Below are positions 1 through 13,071 of a stretch of 64,000 bases of DNA, piece by piece; the first letter of the stretch is position 1; each line of letters begins with the position of its first letter. The position numbers were made by a program, and so were the translations under genes. The stretch comes from Solanum dulcamara. Lineage: Eukaryota; Streptophyta; Magnoliopsida; Solanales; Solanaceae. The notes below the pieces were generated by a model, which saw only the letters and a list, made by a program, of their open reading frames with translations, was not told where the DNA came from and did not search any database. The stretch is taken from the NCBI RefSeq assembly GCF_947179165.1, contig NC_077237.1, forward strand, positions 85,660,341-85,724,340. The letters run 5' to 3'.

Positions 1-1180
1 CATAACCTACCAAACCATACAGGTCCTCTGGAGATCTCTACCCCAACATAAGCTAATTAGCAGTCCATCACTGGGACTTGAACACTTGCCTGTGGCAAAA
101 TGGACTTTTGATTTTTTAAAGTTCACTGTTGGGATTATAATGATCAGTGTAATAAATCTGTACAAAAAGCTATTGCTCAAGAGTGAAACAAAATTGATGA
201 AAAAGATGTAAGCCACTATTTCTAGTTTATTAAAGTGACTTGGAAGAATAAAAAGGGCATTGTTGAACTTCATCAATATTTTTCGAAGAGTAAAGTACAA
301 CGGCAGGTATCTTACTTTTCTAAAAAATATACAATGCTTTTGGGCATCTCAAAATAGTATCACAGCTATAAAGTAAGAATGATTTTATTAGAGAAAAGTG
401 TGTTCAGGAACACTAGACTCCCCCTAAACCTGATGGTTGCTCCCTATATATTAATAGACACACAAATTTTCCACAACGCGTAATTTGGTGCCTTGGGTGA
501 GTAGGAAAAAATGTGGTTGCTCGATTAAGTGCAGTCACATGGATCAAACAACTGCTTAAAGAATTGAAATTTGGAGAAATCAGCTAGATGGAAACACAGT
601 GTGATAATCAGATGCTCTTCATATTGCATCAAGTTTGGTGTTCAAGAGAGAACTAAATACATTCAGATAAAAGAACTTTTAGGAGACAACGTAGCAAGTT
701 TGTGAAGTCACATAGATCAGCTAGCAGATATATTCACTCACTTGTCCCCACATTAGTTACATATGTAACAAGCACTGTATGATGACTTGTATGCACCGGC
801 TTGAGGGAGAGTTTTAAGTAGCAAATTATATATAGTTATACTTAGTGTAAGTGTTCCCATCGAGAAAACACGGTTATGCAAAAGTGAATCAAGCGAAGAC
901 ATTATTCTTTTCCCGTTCTTTCAACGCGTCTCTTATTTCTATGCATAACCTTCATAGAATGAGCTATGTTATTGAAAATTTTGATGAATGGTGTCTGTGC
1001 GCGTGTGATTATGACATCCCTTCTTCCTTCCAACATTTTCTGTTGGAACAAAATAAAAATGAGGAAAGCATCTGGACTGCAATGTGATGGTTTCTATTGC
1101 TGGTTAACCATTCAGTTATCAACACAAAATACCCTAAATGGGTAGTCATCCCCTTGAAACTAAACTAATGTATTACTTAC
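1..1180. other. Intronic left edge of the EDR2-like gene
   Basis: No coding exon of the neighbouring gene is visible here. After the donor at 1180 the next expected EDR2 exon (start of the DUF1336 core) is not found on the minus strand, so this is probably intron running off the window. It holds a decayed copia fragment (about 505-822). Near 70-100 the minus strand has a GTTCAAGTCCC string resembling a tRNA-type B box, which is too little to call a SINE. Confidence 0.55.
505..822 (+). mobile_element. Decayed Ty1/copia 3' end (RNase H region)
   Basis: Plus-strand translation in shifting frames gives pieces typical of the copia RNase H C-terminus: a W-I-K-Q-L-L-K-E-L segment near 540, a C-D-N-Q segment near 605, a segment like 'DQLADIFT' near 720-740, and the usual end 'DLYAPA' followed by a stop and GAGGGAGAGTTTT at about 788-815. 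Frameshifts and stops make it non-functional. No LTR was identified. It lies antisense in the last visible intron of the EDR2-like gene. Confidence 0.7.
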
Positions 1181-4100
1181 TTGTGCTGCACAACCAGGAC
1201 GTCTAGCAACATGGTCCATCCGTTTAGTATCTTTAAACCAGTCAACAGCAACAAGATCCATCAGAGGTTTACCAGCAGGAATCTACAAACATTTTCCAAA
1301 GTGTTTTTAGAGCATGGGTGACATAGATTATGTGAAAACCAACGAGATTATCAAGGAAATGTGAAACAATTAAAGGACCTTTGATTTATCATAGCAAAAG
1401 TTCTTGCTACGAACTCTGAAGTTATTTCCATCAGATATTCTCCAGCAATTACGACTATTATCACGGTCATCACGTCGAAGGTTACCAGAAAAGATGGAAA
1501 AATCAATTTGATCCAAAGGTTCTTCTTCTAGTGCTTCAGAAGTACAAAACTATTGTCAGTAAAGAATTTGTGCAGATAATACAAATATTTAGTGAATTCT
1601 ACGAGCACGATACATAACGGACATCACATACCAGTTATCTTCATTTCATGCTCAGGGCTGGGTAGCATTACCTGCAAAAATTCCAAGCCACATGCTCAGC
1701 ACATATTTATGAAGGAGATGCCTAAACTACTATGAATATGCATAAAGTCCACACCTCTTGATCAGCCCCTTGATAATCTTCCTCCTCATCAGAATACTCA
1801 TCCATCATTGAAGCATTTCTATTTGCAGCTCGTATTTGGTCCAATGAACGAGTACGATGATGAGCGGTCTCCTGGAGTTTTTGATTCCTCTTGGAAGAGA
1901 CTGAAGCGGATGTCATATTAACCATAACTGGGATTCTTGGGGCTGCAGTCCTTTCATCAGTTTGAGAAAAGTATTCACGAAGTCCTGAAGGAGGATAATT
2001 CAAATGTAAGTTACACATTAAGCTTTCATCAAAACATCAGTCAAGAAAGTACAGTTTCTTCTTCATTTTTTTAATTAATCAAATCAATTCATTAATAGCA
2101 CCAAGATGATGTCGAAATTTACAACTTCATGTTCAGCATTAAGCTTCTGAGAATTCTATCCAACTATCTATATAAAAAGGAGCATGGCTCTATGTTAATA
2201 ATCCCCACACCAAATATCCAGACAAAGATGTATCTGGTTTCCATTCCCAACAAGGAAATAGATTTATTTCGATAAGTCTCCCAAACCCCCTTCATTAACC
2301 ATTTCCACGCACACAACCCATAAAATTCGTTACTTTTAGTGGACCATCCATATTGGTTGTACTTATATTTATTTGATCAAAAGAAAGAGAATAAAGAAGG
2401 GAAAAGAATCATTAACTTAGTTAGGTTTCCCTTCTTGCCTTTCTGTTGACCAAACAACTATAAATTCCACTATCTCACATGCAACAATAAGCGAAGGGGC
2501 GGAAGAGGAAGGCTGAAGCTTCCTGAAATCGCTTACAAGCACTAGCGACTCTCCAATGTCAAACACTACATATCTTAAATAGATAATGCATTACCAAATT
2601 TAATGCAAATGAAAAAATATGTCATAACAAACTTGACGTTTCTCAACTATGTGAATTCAGCAGATCATAAGAAAAACTAACCCGCCACACTGTTTAACAT
2701 CTGCAACAGACAATGTTGCTGAAATGATGAGATATAGCCCACACCCCATCCTTTTAAATCAATCTGCATAAGATGTTGCACTTGTGTTCTGGGCCTCCCA
2801 TTAAGAGGTTTGAGTGGGGAAATATTGAATCCACCACCTGTGAGTGGTGATAATTGGTTAGCATATAAGATAAAACCTTCAGAATACTTCTGCGGAAGAT
2901 ATATAGAGAATCATTAATCCGATGGTTTTCATATGCATTCAGTGCAACGAACTAATTGAGTAGAAGGAAATAGAGGTTACTCTCAATATGAGCTCGAACA
3001 TATCCAGGTAGTGGACCACAATTCTCATGCTCCCTGGAACGGAATAACACAACTGCAGAATAATGATGACAAATCAAGTACAGTCGTAAATAAACTGGAA
3101 TAAAAGATAAACCTACAAGATAAGAGACTTTGGAATAAAAGATAAACCTACAAGATAAGAGACTTTGGATATACTTACCATAACTTCCATCATCATTTCG
3201 ACGCCAATAACGTACATAACAAAGATCACGAGGCCATACTAACCTGCATACACAGTTAATGTCAATCTAATACCAGCAATCGTTACAAAAAAATAATTGG
3301 GCCAGCATAGAGTGGAAGGTTATAGGGATTCATACAGACGACTACAAGCAGTTTGGTTCGGAGGCATACTTGATTGAATGGACTGGAATTTTGCAATGAG
3401 ATTTCCTTTTCTATCTTTGTTTTTGTGAGTGTGTTTGGAGGGATGGGGAGCGCAAAAGCAGATCATAATTTTTAGTTACTACTTTTGTCAGAGAAAAAAA
3501 GAAAGAAACTAGGAGATACATGAACTCTGATGGTGATTTAGAACCAGTGTATTAGGAGATCCATTTAACTCATGTTGCTGCTGGAGCTAATTTAACCAAA
3601 CTAAAGCAAAAGTCCAATGAGAAATACAAAATAGATAAGAGAAATACAAAATAGATAAGCAATCACTACAACAAAGAGGTCTGTAATCTTACGTAGGGAA
3701 CCAGTCAAGTTGAAGGCTGTGATAGAGTATTGCTGTGTGTCCATCTACCTCCTCAACTAAACTACCATACAGGAAGCTGCAGTCCCACCTGTTAGACAAA
3801 TAGTTAAGACACTGAACATCAAAGAATGTAACGATAGTGACTTTTAGCATTAAGTTAACATAGACATTATGTTTTTTAGTGGCTGCATATAATCACCCCG
3901 TCTAGAGACTATGTTCCACAAGTGAGAAAGTAATTAAAAAGAATGCTTCATATTTCACGATAAGCATCTGAAAGAAGTGCTTGACATAGCTAAGAAATCC
4001 ACGAAGGCTAGTGGGCGCAAGGTTCGAAACTTGGTGGACAATGCGCCCACTCCTCTACCATTTTCCACTTAAATATGGAAGGTTCCTTTATCCCCATAAT

Positions 4101-7100
4101 GATGTAATTAGGATAATCCTTATTAAAAAATTATATAATTCGGAGAATTATAAGGTTGTAGCTATTTATTTCCAAAGTTCTTCTAAATGCTATTTAATTC
4201 ACAATAACTTGAGAGAGTTATCATGCATTCTCAGAATGCTATTACCCTATACCTCTTCTACAATCACCTAAATGGAAATATGAGAGTAAGTCACTAGATC
4301 ACAAGTAAAGCCATAGTGTAACTAACATAAAAGGTGTTGCTTAGACTTGCTACACACCGAGGACCAGCAACTTCTGGATACCAAAATGCACAAATTCAGG
4401 AATTACTGCCAATTGAGAGCTCGTCACAAAACAGTTCAATGATAGTTTCCTGAATAAACCTATCTACGAACAACAAAAGCACTTCGGAACAAAAAGTAAA
4501 TACGAAGACAACAATGAATAACTAGACAGTTCACATTACTTACTCAAAACGTGTTGCATCCATGCTCATAACAAGCTCAAATATATCTTCACAACTAGCC
4601 TCCACAACCCCAACAGCCTTCATTGCTCTACTACAGCTTTTTGGCTACATAGAGAAAGAGGACTACATGAAAATACCCTGAAAAAACGTACTTCTGTAAA
4701 TTAGGAAATGCTTGAGCCAGCATAGAACACAAAGATGAACTCATACTAGTAAATCGCCATCCAGAAGCTCCTCAAAAATGCGAAGGCCTGCATTCACAAA
4801 TTAGTGGAGGAAAGTTGTCAATGGTCTATGAAGATACCACTTTATATGTTTGCTTAACTACACCGAGAAACACAAAAATGAACATAAAAGAACACAGATT
4901 CAAATCATTGCCAGATAACACATGTTTACAGGAAGATAAAACGGATGAACATATTATACAAACCATTTTGGCATTGAAGTAAGCGCCAGTACTTTCTGGA
5001 GAACACTTGGTTACTCCCATTCTGGTTTGCCAAATCATAATCTAATTCCTTGGTCCAGTCAAATACAGACTCAGGAGGACCTGTCCATTCAAGATGCAAA
5101 ATGATAGTTGAGCAAACATGTAGACAGCAAAAACAAGACAAGACAAGAGACAAAAAAACAACCTCTTCCAATGGTTGTTCTTCGCAGCAAGTTCGGATGA
5201 GAATCATCTTCATCCTCAGCAGCACTAAACCTACAATATTGGGCAACCATTAGAATTGTAAAAGCTGGAACAGTTGAAAGATAATTGCTTGGACTAAAAG
5301 ATATGTGCTACATTGCTACATAAATCTTATAAGATGTGTCATGTGCCTGTGTGTGTAAAAGGCACAATTGAAGACAGAACTACAATCTTTCAAATTATTA
5401 TCGTGTGCTTCACAATCTTGGTAAGCATAATTAGTTGTTTGGACTTCCCAAACTGAAGGCCTTCTTTCATTCATAGAGAGTCATTTTAGACCAATTTCTG
5501 AAGTAAAACCAGAGGGTGATTTATCTTTCAAAAATAAGATACTTGAAACATGATACACTACAGGATATACGTTTTTTTCATTCTCAGAAGTCTTAAAAGA
5601 TTTAAAAAAAAGTTATGTCAGTAGACTAAACCTAAAGGTCAATAAAACCACTAAGTTTGGGATTGAGGGCAGCCAGACCCGGTCCATTTTAGCTTTTAAG
5701 GACCCCAAAGCCTTGGATTAAGGTGGACATACATCATTTGTTAACTAGGTTTTACCTCAAGAAGTTGGAGAACTATTCTGATAGACCTTATCAATATAAG
5801 TAATAATGAAACCAAAAAAAAATTTGGAGAACATAGATCTAGTAAATATAGCTTCATTTTCTGATTTTGGCCATCCTATTTAGTAGTGGTGATCTCTTTA
5901 ATGACAAATATCAGCAAATATTAAATGCAATAGGAAGTATTTAGCAAACTCTTCTTTTGTCGGAACACATTTTTTCAGAGTTATATTTCATAACCAAACT
6001 TACTGATGCAGTGACTAGTCAAGAACTAAATTAACTTCAAAAGAGAAATAGAACACAAAGAAATAGTGGGATGCACTGTTTTTCTACATCTGAATCAAAT
6101 ATACAAACACCTCCATAAATCGCAGAATACTTACTGACTTTCACGATCTGATGAGGAAGCATTCCTCCCATTGTCCATATCAGATTTATACTCAAATGAA
6201 TTGTACTTATTGCCATTAGTTCCTTGCGACTCCTGATGCTGCAAACTAAAAACATATTACTATCTTCAAGTATATCGAGACAAGAAGAGGTGGAAGAACT
6301 TATATCTGAGGAGGAAATATCAAGGGGAAGTTTTGATGCACTAGAGAAAACAACCTGATCAATGATTGATTCAATTTTTTCTTTCCAAATAAGTGCCTCC
6401 TGAATGTTGAAAGCTGCCATCTGGAACAAGATAATGATTAATATGTATAATTTTCTTCAATAACTAGACCTTCGTGTATTTGGCGGTGTATTTGGAGGGA
6501 AAGAAATATGAGGTGCTTAGAAGATAGAAAAAGTTCTATTCAGAAGATCGAAATGAACTAGTGTAAATAGAGAAACTGATAGACCTGATAGGATCTCCCT
6601 AAGAAGAGAAGGGACATAGTTTTGCTTTTGTTCTGTAAACACATTTGTTTGCACCTTCCTGGTATTTTTATTTAATACAGTTACCAATTCAGAAGGCAGT
6701 GACTGCATAATAAGACAGTTTGGCTGACCTTCTAAACAAGCTAGATGCTGTGAAACTCAACCTTCAAGTAACCTGACTGCCTCAAGTGGGTAGAAACTTA
6801 TTTTTTGAACGGTATAAGAGAGGTAGAAAGTTCAGAGTCTAGGTTTGTTGTGACACTTTGATGTTTGATCTACCACATCAGAAACTATTGGCAACATAAA
6901 TAGATATGGAAGGCCAATATCCCAACTAAAGTAGCATACTTTACTTGAATATCTTCTCCCTGTGCATGTTTAACCCAGTCTGATCTGCAAAGGGTTTATC
7001 ACTTTGCAACAGATGCTACCAGTGTGGAGAAGCTACTGAAATAATGATCACTGCTGACTAGTAGGGTTAAATCTGTGAAGGCTATTCTTAAAAAAAATTG

Positions 7101-10100
7101 GACTACATTGGATGATGCCAAAGTCGTGAAAGATCTTCTGTTATGTTGGAATACAATGAAATTGGTCAAAGAGAAAAAATAAGTTCTGGAGCACCACTCT
7201 ACTCGGTGCTCTGTGGGCACTCTGGAAGGAAATAAACTACAGATGCTTTGAATGCAAGGCTGAAAATTTGTACATAAGTTCAAGTATAGGGGCGTATATC
7301 AAATAGTCATGTGGTACAATCTCAAGGATGTATATGACATAGATTTTTGGATGGATCTGTTGGCATCTTTATAAGAATATATAGGGACTGATCTGGCTAA
7401 CCTACTGCACCCTCCCAGCTCTATCTCTTAGACTCTTACTGCTAAATTTGTCACTTGCTGATAAAGAAGATCTTGAATAAAGATTTTCCCATAAAACAGA
7501 AGTTCAATGGCCAGTGAAACATCATCCAGATCTAAGGGGCAAAAGAGAAACCATAAATGCAGCAAAAATCAACCACAATTTGACACTCAACAGCAATGAA
7601 GTCTTCAGTGCTAAAATATTTCATTGAAGTATAGATCTAGAATGCAATCATGTGCCCTAATCACCAAAAGCTGCAACGAGGAACTTGAATTTTGTCAAAA
7701 TATTTTTACTTGGCAAAGCACGCATAGAATTGTAATAAAACTGCAGTTATGTTTTATATCCAATGTATCCACTTGTGGGATTACACTGGGTATATTGTTG
7801 TTTTATCTCCAATGTATAAACTGTATCCTTGTGAAACATTATAGGAGTGTTCCCCTGTGCTCTCCCATTTTATGAGAGAAGTCCATTTTTTGTTAATACT
7901 GATCAAATATAATTTCATCATGTTAATGAAACTTTCAGTTTTCCATCCACACATTCATTACACAATGTGCCTCCAAAGACATCTTATGCAATCTATCGCC
8001 TATATAAGTCCTGCCGAAGATCAAGAAGTTTTGGGCATTTTCCATGAGAAAATAGTACAACAGATCAGAATAACACTGACTAATACATACACTCAAAAAG
8101 GGTTATCCAGTTGAAGTATGGTAAATAAGATCATGATAACTAAGAAAGTCAATTGCACTTATGGGGCTGGAGTCTGGAATTCATAATAGGACAGGAGTTT
8201 CCTCTGGCAGAGTGTCAGTCAAAATATGTGATGGAAGGAAGATCAAATTCTGGCAGGATTCCTGGCTCGGCCACACTACCCTAAGACTAAGGTATTCCAA
8301 TTTATTCAGTTCTGCTAATGTGTTTTAAATGGCTGGTGGTTAGGAAAGCTGTTTAAACTCAAAAGGAGAGGCCTACAACTAGTCAACAGATTCTACATGT
8401 GCGAAACAAACGCAAAAACCAGCAATCATTTATTCTCACACTGTTCTGTCTCCTCTCAGTTATGCAAACTTTCTGAAATATTTGGGCAGTAGACAGGCCA
8501 TGCCAAATTCAGCAGACCTACTCTCTTGTTGGAGCAGAAAATCCTACACAAACACCTAAAGAAAGCTTGGAATACAACATTTGCAGCTGTCTGGTGGAGC
8601 ATCTTAAAAGAGAGGGTGTTTTGAAGGACAAAAGAACTCAAGTCTGAAGATTAAGCCTGACTGTTTTTTGTTGATAGCTTCTTGGTGTTTAATTGGAACG
8701 GATAGATGTTAGTGAAAGTGAAACCCTTTTACAGTTCTTAAAATCTTTTGTACAGCTAGCCAGGGCTTCTTTCTTTACTTGCTACCTTTTTGGATATAAT
8801 CACCACACTTTCTTAGTGCTGGTTTTGAACATCAATAACACTTACCATTTTTTTTAAAAAAAGTCACTTGTTTCTGTTAGGTTTTAGCCCACGACAGCTG
8901 TTTAAAACAGTGGAACTTGAAAAGGAGAGGTACACAGCTTTGTAGTAGATGACAGATATTTCATTGTTGCATTGCCCAGGTACTGGGCAGATTTAGAATT
9001 TTTTATATTCATGTTATAGGATAAAATGAGTTATGTCATCTACTATAAAAGAGTTACTAAACAACTGGATGTTTTATATAAGGAACAAAGAGTTGGAGGA
9101 AATTCTGGAGAACAATTCCATTGGACCATTTGGAAAGAGAAGACCCAGAGATGTTTCAAAAGGAAGGCATCATCAATACATGTAATAAAACAACGATGTT
9201 CATGTAATTTAGCAATCCGGTGTAATTTGTCTGATGTATATGATGTGGAGAAAATGCTATTCATTAGTAGCATACAGAACAGGGTGACATTGTAATTCTT
9301 GAAATAGCCATTTTGTATTGCCTAAAACTATCTTAGTGCTTGGCAACTAATAGTACTTAGATATTGTAATTTTTGAAACCATTTTGTATTGACTAAAACT
9401 ATCTTAGTGCTTGGCAATTAATAGTACTTACTTTTGCTTACTGATAAAAGAACAGACTGGTACTCCCACCCCCACCCCCAGCCCCCAGCCAATAGCACCA
9501 AGCGTCAGTGTCTTCTGCAAGCCACCCACCTGTCTGCCGTTTTTCTCCATACTTATGCTGGTGACCCTGCAACAGTTTGATTTTAGGCCAACTTGATATT
9601 CTTTTTTTAAAAATTGATCCCAACTTGATATTCTTTTTATTTTATTTTCATTTTTTAGCACATTAGGGAAAAGGAGAGCATTTGACCTATATCTTTATCC
9701 TTGATGACGTTCAGGTGAACGTCACGTGAGTGTGTCTGAGATTTCGGCCAAATTGCCATTGTTTTTTTAAGTTTTTCTTTTCTTTTGATAAAGATTGCCA
9801 TTGTATGTATTACCCTAATAATGGCAAATAAAGATCATGTATGCTTAGTGATGGCTTTCTGATCTGATCGCTGACAGCTATTTATAATCTGACAGTATAT
9901 AGTTTGCATTGCAAATTGAGCTTTGTATGCACAATTGAATGGGAAAAAGTAATTTCCCCAAAATACATGAGATAGTCATGAAAAGTTCCATTAACAAAAT
10001 TAGAAAAGAGCTCAGAGTATCAATCTGGCATTGGTTTTATCAGCAAAGGTTGGACTAATATGACAACTATCAGGAGAACAACAACAACAATAACTATCAG

Positions 10101-13071
10101 GAGAGGTTAAAGTAATTCAAGAATGACATCACGTTGAGATGCAAATGAATAATGCGTTTGAAAACTTGTGCATACACATTCGAGATGATAAAGTAAACTG
10201 TTTGGAGCAAGAACAGAGAGGATAGAGAAAGATCACGCACCGTGACACGGTTATACTTGTCTTTCTTGTTGTAAACTGATAAAACATAAACCATCTGAAA
10301 GATATACATAAGATTAACATCCTCAAACAGAAATGTTAAGTATGTCTATTCATCAAGCATATATCACAACACGCGTCAAAAAAGTTATAGCAGGACATCT
10401 TTCAAAATTTCAGAATTCAACTGCAATAAATCTGTCTCAAATATTTCAGAATTTTAAGAAAATGAATTCACATTTACAATAAAGCTAATAATGCATGAAT
10501 AAACATTAAAGTAAAGATGTAACATCCCTTCTTTTAACTCGGGAACCTAGTTAAGATTTTGATTGGATGTTCATCGTGTCAATTTTCTTTGTTCCATCAA
10601 TATTTTTCACTAAATTTGATCAAGCTCACTACTTCTGTAAATAGGTCATAGATGTCCATGCCTTTTTATTCTACTTTTCCTAAAAAGCTTTTTCTTTTTG
10701 TCATGCATTATCACATATATAATGGATGTATTTCCCTAGTTATTTGGAACACATTAATTTAGACCCTTTAGCTAGAGAAGTGGAAATTTGATATTAAAAA
10801 TGTATATACTGAGGTAGGTTAATAATTTGAAGTGCAAAATACACGTTGGATTTAGACCCTTTAGAGATGGAAACCAAAAAGAATTACACATGACGGAATA
10901 CAAAAAGAATTACACATGGGGAAGGTTAATAATGTAAAGAGTAAAGTAGACTTCGCCCATACAAACCACCTCAATTATTGTATACTGAAATAGCCAAACA
11001 GGAAGGGGAGAACCCCTACAACTTAAAGTTGATGGTGAAGATTAATTTATCTCACAAAGATGGAGCCAGAATATGATTTTTAGCCTTTCTTAATTTGAGA
11101 AATAAATTCAAAAAATCCTACTGTATGAAGAAAATGCAAGATGATGCATACCCCATCTCTCTTTTCAGTATGCCAATTATTTCGGTAATCTGAATCAATT
11201 GAATGATAGGTAAGAGCGTGGAGTTTGTGGAATTCTTTATAGGGTAGGATTAAGTCATGGAATCTATAACTGAGTGACATTTCAAATGTTTTCTGTTCGG
11301 GCAATTTAAGCTACTTTTTTTAATCAGAAGATTTCTTTTGCTTTTATTTGTATGATGCACTTGGATGTAAGAGGGACTCCTAGAAAAATCTCCCCCCGTC
11401 ATTTCCCCCTCCCTTTCAAAAACTATCATCAATTCCCAGCTGTAATACAGCATGTTTCTCATCTTTTTTGGCCCCCAATGGTTCAAACATCTCTAGTCCA
11501 ACAATTTTCAATTTTCAACCTAAATCTGCAATAAATTGAACTCCAAAAATCGCTATCGCTCTAAATTTGTCTATCACAAGTAACAGTACAACTTAATACT
11601 TGACACATCCAGGTCATACAACAACTCAATTCAGCCAATGATGGATTAAACAATACTAGCATTACACATCCAGGTCAGGCAACAATTCAACCATTGATGG
11701 ATTAAACAATACTAAAATTACACATTTTAAGCATATTGTGCCACTTTTCGTTGTTAGTTTTAGTAACAATAGTTGGTGATTGACTAGCAAACACAGCTCT
11801 TGTTAATTAAGGTAAAAATCAAACAGTAAGAAAGGGATTTCTTTTTACCAAAAGCATTTGTCATACATTCTTAACTGGACTACTCCCTCAATATATAACG
11901 CAAAGACAGATATGATGAATAAACAAATCAAATTATTGCAACCCATGCTCACACTTTCTTATTACCTAATTTTTCATGCGTATTAGAAGTCCAACCTCTC
12001 TACCTCCTCAAGGTAGAGGTAAGGTTGCATACAAATTACCCTACCTAGACCCTACTTGTGGGATTACACTGGAGTATGTTGTTGTTTGTTGAATTAGAAG
12101 TCCATACAAACAAATGCTAGATGAACAATGACAAACTAACTTGATGCTCCATTAAATTGATCAGTGTCTCTCAAATAAATTTATTACTCCATGTATAGTG
12201 GTCAGAAGCAAACAACAACAGTAAAGAACAACTCACATGTCCATGATGAGTCTTCAGGCCTCGGTCCTCCACCCGACAATTGCCATCTATGGGAAGTGTC
12301 TTTATTGGAACCTAATAATCATAGCAACATCATAAATCAATTATTAGGGGTTTAAAACACTACTAGTTTCTCCACTGATCCTGCACTATTAGAAACAACT
12401 ATCCAATGGAAGTTTCTTGACTCACATTTCAACATCCTACACTAAGCAAATATGATATCCTGAAAAAACATCATTTAAGTAAGAATTGAATTTAGAAATT
12501 GTTCTCTATGAAATCAAAAGGTCAAGTAAATTGAGCTCAAAGTCACAAGGCTCAATTCCAAAGCTAGTTCAGTTCCAATATATGAATTCTCACGGTATAT
12601 TTCACTCCATTTGGACTCCTTTTATCCACTATTCAATAGTTTGTACTCTTAATACTTTTCTTTTTAGTCTGTTTCAAAAAGCATGCCTCTTTCTATGTTT
12701 TGTAACTCTCTAACTCCGACATTCTACATAGCATGTCTAAGATCACAAGATCTAAAAGCCATTTGATACATTACAAACATATTTAGTTTAACACCATAAA
12801 ATTTAAAAGTCTAGCCTATTTTTAAATTGAAACAAAAGTAATACTCCTCCTCCTAGTGAATATCAAGACTTGCAATGTTACTATATAGTAGCCTTAAAAC
12901 TTCAAAGAAATTATTCAAATTCAGGAAACTAACCACATTGTCCTGAGGCTTTCTCTTGTAGTACGCCAACAATCGCGTCTCGAGAACAAAATATCGCATA
13001 TGAATATAGGATCTACCAATCTTCCTCCGCCCATACCTAACCATCCATCCCTCATACACCACCTTTGACAT
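1181..13071 (-). CDS. EDR2: EDR2-like protein, PH-START-DUF1336 (partial, C-terminus off left edge)
   Basis: Spliced on the minus strand from ATG 13071. Exons: 13071-12934, 12311-12237, 10294-10241, 6420-6355, 6238-6135, 5230-5163, 5080-4964, 4787-4747, 4644-4544, 3788-3693, 3243-3179, 3052-2981, 2837-2682, 1984-1755, 1671-1632, 1533-1379, 1282-1181. All junctions are GT-AG and in phase, giving 560 codons. The N-terminus (MSKVVYEGWMVRYGRRKIGR) starts a PH domain of about 110 residues. A START-type lipid-binding domain follows (segments such as 'WRLLQCQNGLRIFEELL' and 'LVWPRDLCYVRYWRR'), then an acidic linker and the start of DUF1336 ('DLVAVDWFKDTKRMDHVARR'). Arabidopsis EDR2 is about 718 aa, so roughly 155 residues are missing, all at the left edge. 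EDR2 is a negative regulator of defence-associated cell death, ethylene-induced senescence and powdery mildew resistance, and binds phosphoinositides. EDR2 and its paralogue EDR2L cannot be separated here. The acceptor at 1533 is the least certain junction. The introns hold several transposon remains. Confidence 0.93.
3097..3166. repeat. 35-bp perfect tandem duplication
   Basis: Two identical 35-bp units lie head to tail in intron 11 of the EDR2-like gene, beginning 13 bp inside the donor (exon 11 ends at 3179). A similar but shorter duplication, a unit of about 20 bp, lies at 3620-3659 in intron 10. Confidence 0.9.
4010..4051. repeat. Perfect 10-bp inverted repeat with B-box-like loop
   Basis: AGTGGGCGCA at 4010-4019 pairs exactly with TGCGCCCACT at 4042-4051. 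The 22-nt loop contains GGTTCGAAAC, which resembles a pol III B box. It lies in intron 9 of the EDR2-like gene and is more GC-rich than its surroundings. It may be a SINE remnant, since transcript structure alone would not explain the B-box-like loop. Confidence 0.6.
6985..7375 (+). mobile_element. Decayed L1-type LINE C-terminal fragment
   Basis: The plus strand encodes interrupted pieces resembling the zinc-binding reverse-transcriptase tail of plant L1 elements: a C-x2-C-like segment near 7010, then 'LLCWN' followed by 'KLVKEKK' around 7135-7180. Stops and frameshifts are frequent. It lies antisense in intron 3 of the EDR2-like gene. Confidence 0.55.
7770..7803 (+). mobile_element. Short RTE-LINE 3' tail fragment
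   Basis: CACTTGTGGGATTACACTGG followed by TATATTGTTGTT matches the terminal motif seen at the other RTE 3' ends in this window. Only the last 35 bp or so remain. Confidence 0.5.
8161..8700 (+). mobile_element. Decayed L1-type LINE fragment (zf-RVT region)
   Basis: Plus-strand pieces read 'KIKFWQDSWLG' (about 8240-8275), then a segment like 'RGLQLVNRFYMCE' followed by H-L-F-S-H-C (about 8370-8440), then 'AAVWWSILKERVF' (about 8580-8620). This order, with the zinc-binding cysteines and histidines and the W-W-x-I-W-K-E-R type end, is characteristic of plant L1 ORF2 C-termini. It is broken by stops and frameshifts and probably shares an origin with the neighbouring fragments. Confidence 0.7.
9026..9300 (+). 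mobile_element. L1-type LINE ORF2 terminal fragment
   Basis: An open stretch ends in a segment containing 'WTIWKEKTQRCFKRKASS' and then 'VEKMLFISSI', the usual last 60 residues of plant L1 ORF2. It is 5'-truncated. Together with the fragments at 6985 and 8161 it suggests one broken element or several nested L1 insertions in intron 3 of the EDR2-like gene. Confidence 0.6.
9291..9431. repeat. About 73-bp tandem duplication
   Basis: Two diverged copies of a unit beginning TGTAATTCTTGAAA / TGTAATTTTTGAAA and ending CTTGGCAAYTAATAGTACTTA lie head to tail, immediately after the L1 fragment. It may be a duplicated piece of that element's 3' UTR. A polycytosine-rich tract (9462-9485) follows shortly after. 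Confidence 0.8.
11603..11725. repeat. 61-bp tandem duplication
   Basis: Two near-identical units start ACACATCCAGGTCA at 11603 and 11664. Each contains ATGATGGATTAAACAATACT or a close variant. It lies in intron 2 of the EDR2-like gene with no coding content. Confidence 0.85.
11996..12092 (+). mobile_element. RTE-LINE or derived 3' end
   Basis: CTCTACCTCCTCAAGGTAG followed by a GGTAAGGTTGCATAC segment, then ACTTGTGGGATTACACTGG and a TTGTTGTTTGTTG tail. This is the shared 3' terminus also found after recognisable RTE reading-frame remains at 20735-21330. Only the tail is present here. Confidence 0.7.
12655..12860. mobile_element. Diverged Stowaway-like MITE
   Basis: Contains the pieces TTTTTAGTCTGTTTCAAAAA, GCATGCCTCTTTCTATGTTT and the reverse of TGGTGTTAAACTAAATATGT. 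The same pieces occur in the better preserved elements at 37430-37661 and 54067-54323. The ends are eroded and no TA duplication is clear. It is in intron 1 of the EDR2-like gene. Confidence 0.5.

Noticed and set aside
1..1180. The missing EDR2 C-terminal exons
   Set aside because: I looked on the minus strand for the next conserved segment after 'GCAAQ' and found none, so they must be beyond the left edge.
9411..9661. Proline/glycine-rich small proteins around 9500
   Set aside because: They come from a C-rich simple tract inside an EDR2 intron, with no family signature.
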